Assembly: GCA_033557465.1 (NCBI GenBank)
Contig: CM066033.1
Location: 18,601,080-18,665,079 of the forward strand
Direction: 5' to 3'
DNA length: 64,000 nt
Source of the DNA: Ichthyophis bannanicus
Lineage: Eukaryota; Chordata; Amphibia; Gymnophiona; Ichthyophiidae
The notes under the pieces are model-generated. The model was not told the origin of the DNA and did no database searches. It worked only from the letters and a program-made list of their open reading frames with translations. The position numbers and the translations under genes are program-made. Below are positions 55,523-64,000 of this stretch, piece after piece (within the stretch, counting starts at the first letter, position 1; the number at the start of each line of letters is the position of its first letter).

Positions 55523-56379
55523 TTAAGAGTGCAGCTAGCAGTTATTGCCTGTTACCGGGGTAAGGTTCAAGGTAAGTCACTAGGGGTACACCCAGATGTC
55601 GGGCAGGTCCTTAAAGTGGTGAGAGGTTTACGGCCTCAGCAAAGATCCTCACTTCCTCCTTGTGACCTCTATCTCGTGCTTAACGCGCTAGCTGGGGATC
55701 CCTTTGAGCTGATAGGGCGAGCCTCCCTGAAGGACTTGACCCTCAAAACAGCGTTTTTGGTTGCGATCTGTTCAGCTAGACATATTTTGGAACTCCGGGC
55801 ACTTTCATGTCGGCCTCCATTCATGAGCTTTTTCAAGGAAAAGGTGGTCCTGCGGATGGTACCTTCCTTTTTGCCCAAAGTAGTCTCCCCCTTTCATTTG
55901 AATCAACCGGTTTCTCTTCCAGCCTACTCAAAGGAGTAGCGCAGGACAATGGATGCTCGTTTGCACCGACTGGATGTGTGCAGGGTCCTGAAGCACTATA
56001 TTGACAGGATGGTGGCGTTTCGTAGATCAGTTTGCTTGTTTGTCTTGTTTGGGGACCACAGAAAGGGGAGGCGGCAGCCAAGGCTTCAATTTCCAGATGG
56101 ATTAAGGAAGCCATCGCTTCGGCGTACATTCTGAAAAGAAGACCCATGCCGGGGGTTTTCAGGGCTCATTCTACGCGGGCGCAGGCGGCCTCGTGGGCGG
56201 AATTCAGTCTGGTTCCGCCGCTAGACATCTGTAGAGTGGCTACGTGGGCCTACCTGCATACATTCACCAAGTACTTTCGCTTAGATGGTCAGGTAGCCGG
56301 AGATGCTGAGGTTAGGGGAGCGGCTCTTCGGTCTGGTATCGCGGGTCCTTCCCATTCTTGAAATGCTCTGTTAAATCCC

Positions 56380-56485
56380 AGAGAAAAGGGACTGGACTGG
56401 AGGGACGCTTAGGAAGGAGTAATTAGAGCTTACCTGCTAATTAGCGTTCGTGGTGGAACTCCAGTCCAGTCCCTGATCCCACCCA
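56380..56485 (+). other. DIRS-C internal complementary region
   Basis: 'aagggactggactggaggga' on the left and 'cttacctgctaattagcgtt' through 'aactccagtccagtccctg' on the right; the latter is the reverse complement of 56,935-56,990. Confidence 0.75.
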
Positions 56486-56824
56486 GGTTTCTGCGAAGTG
56501 GCGTCTTTGGCCCGAAGAGGTTATATGCGATAGTGTTATTCCCTTTCAGAAGACTCATCGCTGAGAGAGTGGACTCAGAGCGGCAGAATGGACCACTGGG
56601 TGCCCCCTGTCCAGAGACTTTTGGGGGGCAAATTATGATTCAGGTAAGCCTCCTCTTCTTCAGGGAGGTGGGGAAATCCTCCTGGGGTTAAGGGGGAGGT
56701 AGTATGAATAGTGGTAGGTGAAAGGTTAAGAATGGTTTACAATTTTTCCAGTTAGTTATAGTTAGTGGAGTTTTTAGTTTTACTCTGTTTCATTGTCTCT
56801 CCGTTACGTTTGCTTTATCAATAG

Positions 56825-57000
56825 GATACTGGAGGTGGTGGGAGGTGCCAATGGTATATATACTCCAGTGTCATCAAAAGGATGACGTACTCGCTCTCCA
56901 AGCTGCTGAAAGGGGAGCACAACCCAGAAGAAAGGGACTGGACTGGAGTTCCTTCAGAAACGCTAAGTAGCAGGTAAGCTCTAATTACTCCTTTGGTGTT
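56825..57000 (+). repeat. DIRS-C right inverted terminal repeat
   Basis: Includes 'aggatgacgtactcgctctc', 'gaaagggactggactggagt' and 'aagtagcaggtaagctctaa'. Equivalent in position and motif to 26,545-26,705 of DIRS-B. Confidence 0.72.
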
Positions 57001-57269
57001 ATATATTCTAACTCCCCCATCTTTTTTTCTTTTTAAGACTTCTAGCATTTACATACAAGCATTTTAGATGTCATATTTTATTCATATTAATCTGGTTATT
57101 AATCTGGTTGTTGTTATTGTTAAGTGTCGACTCATGGCGACCCTCTAGATAGTTGTTCTAAACTGTGTTCGGTCTTCATTCAGACGGCTCACTGTTGACA
57201 GAATGGCTCCCATAGCTGCTGTTATTGTATTGATCCATCTCATTGCTGGCCTTCCTTTATTGCGTTTAC

Positions 57270-57283
57270 CTTCTACTATGCCA
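57270..57283. repeat. Target-site duplication of PLE-1, left copy
   Basis: 'cttctactatgcca' here and at 59,894-59,907; the RTE sequence is continuous when one copy and the insert are removed. Confidence 0.88.
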
Positions 57284-57722
57284 CTCAAAAAAAAACAAAA
57301 TTCAGTGATAACAAATACTAAATCATAAAAAATCACCAAACTAACCCCTGTGAAACCTTCAAAAAAATTTGTTGGATGTTACAGGAAAGGAACATATATT
57401 AAAAAATATGTCCACCACTCAAACACATCATTTTAATCAATATTCATAAAACAAAACCCCACTATTAAGCTGAATCGCAACAACGAAACTCAGGATACCA
57501 GGCACGACGTGCACATTTTGGGTCTGTGGCCCTGTTTCAAGTGCTGTCTTCTCCACGTAATTCAATTCAACCGTCCATAAACGCTGAAACAACAGCTGTT
57601 TCTTCAAAAGGGTCAAAAACTTATGTGAATGGCTAGTCATTGCTATCAATCAAAGCAGACAACCAATGGGACAAAGGAATTCCCCACTGACTCAGAGGAA
57701 GCCCTGTGCTCACCGGAGGACA

Positions 57723-58260
57723 TCAGATAATACTAGGCCAATCAATTTCTTTATTTAGACCACTAGGATGCACAGTCTGTAGATAGAAAATCCAACGCTG
57801 TTCACATCTCTGAAGTTTATTAACACGATCCCCTCCTCGGGGATCTGCAGGTATATGATCAATGACCAACCAATGTAAATCCTGAAAGGTATGATTAAAT
57901 ACAAGGCAATGTTCAACCAACGGAGCTGTTTCAATTTTTTGTCTAATACGGGAAGAATGCTCGCTTAACCGGGTTTTTATCATCCGGGTAGTTCTCCCCA
58001 CATACATCAGGGGGCACGGACAAAAAATCACATATACCACAAAACATGGAGGTACAATCTGTTTCCCACTGCCTTTTGAAGGACCGGCCAGTCGTAGGAT
58101 GAATCCATGTCTCTCCCGTTAAAGCAGACGAACAATAAATGCAATTGTCGCAGGTCATATGGCCATTGTTGTGAACAGACGGAGGGAGAGGTCTATCCGT
58201 CAAAACTGCAGAACGGGCCACCATATCCCCCAAATTTGCTCCCCGTGCAAAAGCCACCAT
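57723..58260 (-). pseudogene. PLE-1 linker and GIY-YIG endonuclease
   Basis: The linker (58,260-58,050) has GHMTCDNCIYCSSALTGETW and SFKRQWETDCTSM, a Cys-rich segment usual in PLEs. After a one-base shift, 58,040-57,723 reads VYVIFCPCPLMYVGRTTR (the GIY and YIG strands), MIKTRLSEHSSRIRQ and APLVEHCLVFNHTFQDLHW, a GIY-YIG nuclease that nicks target DNA for priming. The frame slip between linker and nuclease makes this copy defective. Confidence 0.87.
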
Positions 58261-58269
58261 GAAAAGTTT

Positions 58270-59110
58270 TTAAAAACAGGGGTGCAACTCCAAAATCGGC
58301 CAATGTTTCCTAAGAATACTAACTATAGCTTTACTTGACGTCATATAAGGTAAAATTCCTACCAAAGATGATGTCGTTTCTTCACTAGTGTTATTGGACA
58401 TTGGATCAGTCAATAACCATTCACGATGTGTATATATAGCCCGACAATATGCTAATTTAACAACTTTTAATGGATAACCCCTATCCAGGAGTCTCCTACT
58501 CAAATCAGAGGAATGAGATTTAAAGTCAACCAAAGATGAACAAATGCGCTGCAATCTCAAAAACTGACCGTATGGAAGACCCCTCTTCAAGGGACTAGGG
58601 TGAAAACTTTGAAATTTGAGCAAACTGTTAAGATGTATTGATTTCCGATATAGTGTAGTTCTAAACTGACCCTTCTCCTTAATTATTGTAACATCTAAGA
58701 AATCAATATGTTGATCCGCTATTTGTGCTGTAAAGGTCAAATTGGGTTTAATGCCATTTAACCATGTCAAAAATTCACGTAAATGTATTACCGTTCCAGT
58801 CCATAAGAAGAAAATATCATCTAAAAAATGTTTCCAAAATGGAATGTATTGAAAATACAAGGTATTATACAGATATTTCTCCTCAAAATCCGCCATATAA
58901 AGGGTTGCAATGGAGGGTGCAGCAGATGCCCCCATTGCAATCCCAGAAATCTGTTGATAAAAAAGCCCCCGAGACATAAAATAATTACGAGTTAAGACCA
59001 AAGTAATTAGTTCCATCAAAAATTGACGAGGAAGTCGTGAAGGTGCAAAGGTAAACTTGTTTTGTAGCAATTCCAAAGCCTCAATCTGATTTATATTTGT
59101 ATATTTATAT
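58270..59110 (-). CDS. PLE-1 reverse transcriptase, C-terminal part (open)
   Basis: Open on the minus strand: NQIEALELLQNKFTFAPSRL, LFYQQISGIAMGASAAPSIA (RT motif), FWKHFLDDIFFLWTG (catalytic Asp pair), IADQHIDFLDVTIIKEKGQF, GLPYGQFLRLQRICSSLVDF and ILRKHWPILELHPCF. The family is the telomerase-related PLE RT. The frame formally begins with MSKIHVNVLPF at 59,157, but that part is antisense of the inverted arm, not PLE coding sequence. The N-terminal RT half is missing. The end is followed by the linker. Confidence 0.85.
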
Positions 59111-59113
59111 TTC

Positions 59114-59787
59114 CAGTCTGACTGGAACGGTAATACATTTACGTGAATTTTTGACATGGTTAAATGGCATTAAACCCAATTTTATGGTATATGTGATTTT
59201 TTGTCCGTGCCCCCTGATGAATGTGGGGAGAACTACCCGGATGATAAAAACCCGGTTAAGCGAGCATGCTTCCCGTCTTAGACAAAAAATTGAAACAGCT
59301 CCGTTGGTTGAACATTGCCTTGTATTTAATCATACCTTTCAGGATTTACATTGGTCGGTCATTGATCATATACCTGCTGATCCCTGAGGAGGGGATCGTG
59401 TTAATAAACTTCAGAGATGTGAACAGCGTTGGATTTTCTATCTACAGACTGTGCATCCTAGTGGTCTAAATAAAGAAATTGATTGGCCTAGTATTATCTG
59501 ATGTCATCCGGTGAGCACAGGGCTTCCCCTGAGTCAGTGGGGAATTCCTTTGTCCCATTGGTTGTTTGCTTTGATTGACAGCAAAGACTAGCCATTCACA
59601 TAAGTTTTTGACCCTTTTGAAGAAGCAGCTGTTGTTTCAGCGTTTATGGATGGATGAATTGAATTACATGGAGAAGACAGCACTTGAAACAGGGCCACAG
59701 ACCCAAAATGTGCACGTCGTGCCTGGTATCCTGAGTTTCGTTGTTGCGAATCAGCTAAGTAGTGGGGTTTTGTTTTATGAATATTGA
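59114..59787 (+). pseudogene. PLE-1 inverted copy: RT piece joined to GIY-YIG
   Basis: Plus strand: VIHLREFLTWLNGIKPN (from the RT), directly followed by VYVIFCPCPLMNVGRTTR (GIY-YIG). The intervening RT thumb and linker, about 700 bp in the other arm, are deleted; the join falls in a short T run. The nuclease is nearly identical to the left arm (Y/N and S/A differences) and ends with a TGA in IPADP-stop. Confidence 0.85.
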
Positions 59788-61149
59788 TTAAAAGGATGTG
59801 ATTGAGTGGTGGACATATTTTTAATATATGTTCCTTTCTTGTAACATCCGACAAAAAATTTTTTGAAGGTTTCACAGGGGTTAGTTTGGTGATCTTCTAC
59901 TATGCCAAGCATGATGTCTTTCTCTAATGATCTCTCTCTTCGCATGACATGTCCAAACTATGAAAGTCAAAGTCTTGTCATCTGAGCTTCTAAAGAAAGC
60001 TTAGGTTTGATCTCTAGTATTGACCGATTTGTTCTTCGGGCAATCCATGGTATACACAGTATTTGTGACCAGCATCATAATTCAAAGGCATCAATTTTCT
60101 TCCTGTCTTGTCTTTTTCATTGTCCAACTTTTGAATCCATATGACATTATTAAAAATGCCATGGCTTGAACAAGTTGAATTTTTGTATGGAGAGAGAGAC
60201 ATCTTTGCTCTTGAGAATTTTGTCTAAGTCCTTCATAGCCATTCTACCAAGAGCAATGCATCGTCAGATTTCTTGACTGCTTGTTGCTTCTTTATTGATA
60301 GTTGATCCAAGTAGGTTACAGTTGTTCATTATTTCATGATTTTTGTCTTCTTTACATTAAGGTGCAGGCCCATTTTAAGACTGTTCCTTGATCTTGAGAA
60401 GCAAATGTTTCAGATCGTCTTCATTTTCAGCCAGTAATGTGGTATCATCAGCATAGTGAAGGTTGTTGATGAGTCTTCCACCAATCTTAAACACCTCTCT
60501 TGTTTTCATACAATCCTGCTTCTCTGATGATTTGTTCTGCAAATATATTAAACAGGTGGTGGAAAGTATGCCCCCTTACACCTTTGCTGATTTTTAAATC
60601 ATTCTGTTTCTCCTTGTTCCGTTTGAACTGTTGCTTCTTGATCAATGTAAAGGTTGCACAAGAGAACAATCAGGTTTTCTGGTACACCCATGCTTCTTAA
60701 TGTGGCCCAGAGTTTCTCATGGTTTACATAGTCAAAAGCCTTGCTGTAAAGTACACATAGATATCCTTTTGGTATTCTTTAGTCTTTTCAAGGATCCATC
60801 TTACATCCATGATGATGTCTCTCATTCCTTGCCCTTTCCTGAAACCTACTTGCACTTCAGGTAGTTCTCCTTCCAGGAATGGTGTAGTCTCTGTTGAATA
60901 ATCTTCAGTAGAATCTGGCTGGCATGTGGGATCAGAGCGATTGTGCGATAATTTCTACAGTCAGTTGAATCACCTTTCTTTAGTGTTGGCATAAACATAG
61001 ATCTTTTCCAGTCAGTTGGCCATGATATTTCTTCCAAATTTCCTTGTAAGTGTGTTAACAGCTGTATCAGATTGCTATAATACTTCTATGGGAAAGCCGA
61101 TCTTGTTCTTCCTCTAATAGTTTCTGCTTCTATTTCCTGTCCTGTGTCA

Positions 61150-61400
61150 TTGTAGCAGTGGCGTAGCGTGAGTTGTCAGCACCCGGGGCAAGGCAAGTAA
61201 TTTGCGCCCCCTAACCCGTGGATTTTAGCACTCGAGTCTCTTCCACTAGATTAGCACCCCCAGGGCCGGATTTACCTTGAGTGAGGCCCTACGCCAACAA
61301 AAATTGTGGGCCCCCAGCAGTGGCGGCCCAAGGGGGGTGTGGGCCTCATTTGCATAAGGGGCCTCATTTGCATAAATATTTGCATAATGTTACCATATAC
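61150..61400 (+). mobile_element. Two adjacent hAT-like termini
   Basis: 'cagtggcgtagcgtgagttg' at 61,157 and 'cagggccggatttaccttga' at 61,260 both match the start of common vertebrate hAT-type non-autonomous elements ('ggcccctacgcc'-like text follows). No right ends were found, so extents are unknown. Between 61,400 and 62,640 the sequence is AT-rich to pyrimidine-rich without recognisable genes. Confidence 0.4.
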
Positions 61401-62639
61401 TAACTTTTAGTAAACGTGCCTCTTAATGAGTGTATGGATAAAGAAAGACTAAAAGATTTCTACATTACTATAATCCAGTGCCAACTGCCAGACACATTAG
61501 GAACTACTACAAACACTGCCCATTTAGAACCCATGATGAGTGTACTAACTTTAGAAAGTTGATTACGAGAGCAATATCGCTTATTTAAGTTTTTTAAGAA
61601 AAAAGCAAAAAGCAAAAAGTATAAACAAAAAAAGAAAAAAAGGATAATATGAGAATAGTTTTTTCTGGTGTGAGACAGAGAAGAAGGCATTGACTAAAGG
61701 TCATTGATGTAAACAGCAGCTGAAGTTTCATTAAGAAACTTTTACAACAAAATCCAATGGATTGCTGCGATGTTTTAAACTGAGACCTCAAGGCCTGACA
61801 CTGTGTTTCACAGCATTATTCCACAAGTTAGAATTTGAGTTTAGGCTTGTCCTATTATATGTTCATTTAGAACCCATAGCAAACCCGCCGTATCCTAACA
61901 GCACTACCAGGACTCACAAAGCACCATACTCTACCAATCAAAAGGCAACACTGCAAATATTAAACCAATACATTTCAGAGAACAACGATACATGACCTAC
62001 TGGGGAAAGAGAACAAGTGGCAATGTCAAATAGAATTATATAAACAGAACACCTCAACTCAGTTACACATGCAGAACATAGACCATCACCAAACAAGTAA
62101 TCACATTTTAGAAACAGGAAGACAATAATTAAACTGGGAATCCCAAAAGCCAAACTTGGAATGTACAACACTGTAGAAATAAAACTATACATTAATTTGC
62201 TCTTGTACTAAACAAAGCGCAGACGTTAATGATGCACATTTACCAGAGCTGACATATTCCAATTAATAAATTCAAAATAAAGAGATATTTTCTACCTTTT
62301 GTGCATTTTTTTCAGCTGCAATTGCTCCAGCCACTTTCTTCTGGTTTCTTCGTGTCTTCTGCTAACTCTCCATCGTCTGCTGTCCATTTGTCCTTTCTTC
62401 TCTCTTCTAGTTTTTTTTCCATTCTCTCTCTACATCTGCTTTAACATACTAATCTTTCTCCTTTTGCTCTTTCCTCATTACTATTTCATCCACTCAAATT
62501 TTACCCCTCCATCCTCAATCCCCACTTACTCTCCCAATACCCGGCCAATTGTAGATTTTTTATCCCTCTCACACAAAATATTTTTCCCTTCTCCATTTTA
62601 CTCTTCCAGCCCCATCCCATTCTAATCCTCCCCCAACAT

Positions 62640-63595
62640 CAGCTCCCTTCTAGTTCCAGCCTCACCCAGCATCCATTCCCTTCTAGTCCCTGCATCAGCC
62701 CATTTCCAGTCCTAGCCACCCATCAGCCCATTTCCAGTCCTAGCAACCCCCCAACCCAATACCAGTCCTAGCCCCCCATCAACCCACTTACAGTCCTAAC
62801 CCCCCATCACCCCATTTTCAGTTTAAGCCCCCCCTATAACCCATTAGCAGTCCTAACCCCCCATCAGCCCACTTCCAGTCCTAACCCCATCAACCCATTT
62901 CCAGTTAGCCCCCCATAGCCCATTGCCAGTCCTAACCCCCCCCCATCAGCCCACAGCCCATTACCAGTCCTAACCCCATCAGCCCACCTCCAGTCTTAAC
63001 CCCCCAGCCCATTTCCAGTCCTAGCACCCCCATAGCCCATTACCAGACAGCCCCCATCAGCCCACAGCCCATTACCAGTCTTAACCCCCCCAAAGCCCAT
63101 TACCAGTTCTAAACCCCCCCAACAGCCCATTATCAGTCCTAACCCCATCAGCCCACCTCCAGTCTTAACCCCCCCAGCCCCTTTCCAGTCCTTGCCCCCC
63201 AATAGCCCATTACCCTACTGCGCCATCAGCCCACAGCCCATTACCAGTCTAGACCCCCCCAAAGACCATTACCAGTTCTAACCCCCCCCCAACAGCCCAT
63301 TACCAGTCCTAACCCCATCAGCCCACCTCCAGTCTTAACCCCCCCAGCCCATTTCCAGTCCTAGCCCCCCATAGCCCATTACCAGACAGCCCCCATCAGC
63401 CCACAGCCCATTACCAGTCTTAACCCCCCCAAAGCCCATTACCAGTTCTAACCCCCCCAACAGCCCACAGCCCATTACCAGTCCTTACCTCATCAGCCCA
63501 CCTCCAGCCTTAATCCCCGAACCCATTTCCAGTCCCAGCCCCAGCCCCCCCAATAGCCCAGTACCAGTCCTACCCCTCCCCCTCCCCCGGCCTAA
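62640..63595. repeat. C-rich minisatellite, 'agcccattaccagtcctaac' family
   Basis: Short units (cccattaccagtcctaacccc, with variants) form a higher-order repeat of about 170 bp: 'agcccacctc' recurs at 62,981, 63,150, 63,320 and 63,495 (169, 170 and 175 bp apart). The left part (62,640-62,960) is less regular. Open frames here are artefacts. Confidence 0.92.
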
Positions 63596-63598
63596 AGT

Positions 63599-64000
63599 AA
63601 AATTTAATTTAAAAAAAAAAACTGCTGGCTGCCGCCGCGGGGCCCCCTCTGCTGCCGCGGCAGCATGGACTGACCCACGGGGGCCCCCTCTGCAAGCTCG
63701 ATCCCTCCCTCCGTGCCTCCCTCCGTGCAAGCTGTGAGAGGCGCGAAGGGAGACTGTCTCCCTCGCGTCTCTGTTAAGCCCACAGGGGCTGATGGGAAAT
63801 GTCCCATCAGCCCCTGCGGGCTTAACAGAGACGCGAAGGAGACAGTCTGCCTTCGTGTCTCTCACAGCCTGCATGGAGGGAGGGAGGGAGGTACGGAGGG
63901 AGGGATCGAGCTTTCAGAGGGGGCCCCCGCGGGTCAGTCCATGCTGCCGCGGCAGCAGAGGGGGCCCGCGGCGGCAGCCAGCAGGGTTTTTTTTAAAATT
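63599..64000. repeat. Large near-perfect palindrome, cut by the window edge
   Basis: The centre is at about 63,799-63,800 (gatggga-aatg-tcccatc). Arms of about 200 bp match throughout: 'ctgctggctgccgccgcggg' (63,621) is mirrored at 63,970-63,985; 'ctgctgccgcggcagcatgg' (63,649) at 63,938; 'agctgtgagag' (63,729) at 63,860; 'ctctgttaagccc' (63,767) at 63,821. Differences are few (small indels in the gagg-rich part). The outer edges are poly-A/T. GC-rich and able to form a long hairpin. The right edge may extend beyond the window. Confidence 0.93.

Larger units (their letters stand above)
54550..56361 (+). pseudogene. DIRS-C tyrosine recombinase, split by two insertions
   Basis: Part 1 (54,590-54,710): LTYGLALERAKLQKRGYST, NVQKRSTCLS. 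Part 2 (55,066-55,192): YVRVWCIFEGWCVV and LDLQAGFQKGLAACS. Part 3 (55,523-56,361): LRVQLAVIACYRGKVQGKSL, PPCDLYLVLNALAGDPFEL, ICSARHILELRAL, where the catalytic Arg position is His, AHSTRAQAASWAEFS (H-x-x-R kept), and FTKYFRLDGQVAG, where the nucleophile Tyr aligns with Phe. Thus two catalytic positions are changed as well as the insertions. A frameshift lies near 55,940. Confidence 0.82.
51115..57000 (+). mobile_element. DIRS-C: DIRS retrotransposon, inactivated, with two later insertions
   Basis: Gag, RT, RNase H and YR follow each other on the plus strand, then an ICR (56,385-56,480) and right terminal repeat (56,825-57,000). A left inverted terminal repeat was not found, so the 5' end is probably truncated near 51,115. 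CR1 (54,711-55,065) and a CORE-type SINE (55,193-55,522) are inserted in the YR. Proteins are closest to DIRS-B. Confidence 0.82.
57284..59893 (-). mobile_element. PLE-1: Penelope-like element with inverted partial copy
   Basis: The left arm (57,284-about 59,113) is a minus-strand PLE fragment with RT, Cys-rich linker, GIY-YIG nuclease and 3' tail. The right arm (about 59,114-59,893) is a plus-strand copy made of an RT piece (homologous to 58,797-58,735), joined to the GIY-YIG and the same 3' tail. Both outer ends are therefore 3' tails ('ttcacaggggttagtttggt'). The unit is flanked by one 14-bp duplication, so it entered as a single event. Confidence 0.88.
57110..61150 (-). mobile_element. 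RTE-clade LINE (minus), split by PLE-1
   Basis: The 3' tail at 57,110-57,283 contains 'gtgtcgactcatggcgaccc', a typical RTE 3' end. RT peptides on the minus strand: DWKRSMFMPTLKKGDSTDCR, NYRTIALIPHASQILLKII (61,037-60,850), and near 60,465-60,430 LHYADDTTLLAENED with the catalytic YADD intact. Further 3', LNVKKTKIM-like and LMLVTNTVYTMDC-like fragments. Frames change often, so it is inactive. The element reads continuously across the PLE insertion. Confidence 0.82.

Noticed and set aside
58764..58979. Plus-strand frame beginning MSKIHVNVLPFQS
   Set aside because: Antisense of the PLE RT; the shared N-terminal peptide arises from the inverted duplication of the same bases.
59200..59222. CTGATGAATGTGG as a possible ribozyme core in PLE-1
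   Set aside because: It encodes the GIY-YIG peptide PLMNVG; the other arm has CTGATGTATG, so the motif is coding chance.
62640..63595. Regular repeats considered as a CRISPR array or telomere-like sequence
   Set aside because: There are no unique spacers; units vary and form a 170-bp higher-order minisatellite in a vertebrate context.

Overview
The window reads as nuclear DNA from a large, repeat-rich vertebrate genome. I infer an amphibian, most likely a caecilian. The grounds are a split KRAB exon pair and a C2H2 zinc-finger exon with typical vertebrate intron phases, a vomeronasal type-2 receptor (V2R) relic, and a transposon load mixing DIRS (tyrosine-recombinase) retrotransposons, Penelope-like elements (PLE), CR1, L2-like, L1 and RTE LINEs, an R2/R4-type LINE, Tc1 and hAT-like DNA. 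No prokaryotic operon, CRISPR array or phage is present. The species call is inference from remembered family features, not from a search.

Layout. 1-2.4 kb is unassigned; a DIRS end relic lies at 2.4-2.8 kb. 3.2-5.5 kb carries the first two coding exons of a KRAB zinc-finger gene on the minus strand; its finger exon would lie left of the window. 6.3-8.7 kb is hAT-like DNA with a GC-rich minisatellite. 9.8-12.2 kb is DIRS-A, 5' truncated, with an uninterrupted tyrosine recombinase. 13.5-18.0 kb is a V2R pseudogene split by about 4.1 kb of PLE-like and CR1 DNA. 18.8-19.8 kb is an L2-like LINE. 21.0-26.7 kb is DIRS-B, full length but broken. 27.3-32.7 kb holds an orphan repeat, a PLE, a Tc1 end and a short DIRS-type element. 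32.8-42.5 kb is DIRS-D on the minus strand, split by a nearly full-length L1 (34.26-39.63 kb). 43-47.5 kb is a zinc-finger exon followed by degenerate fingers interleaved with LINE tails. 47.9-50.8 kb holds CR1 and L2-like pieces. 51.3-57.0 kb is DIRS-C with two insertions. 57.1-61.1 kb is an RTE LINE split by a PLE that carries its own inverted partial copy. 61.2-64 kb is hAT-like DNA, a second minisatellite and a 400-bp palindrome cut by the window edge.

Host content is limited to the KRAB exon pair, the zinc-finger exon and the V2R relic. The rest is nested mobile DNA whose insertion order can be read from interruptions and target-site duplications: L1 is younger than DIRS-D, PLE is younger than RTE, CR1 and a CORE-type SINE are younger than DIRS-C, and PLE/CR1 DNA is younger than the V2R gene. 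I did not find a convincing new biological system. The most informative structures are the DIRS end-junction regions, the head-to-head PLE, the zinc-finger/LINE mosaic and the terminal palindrome.
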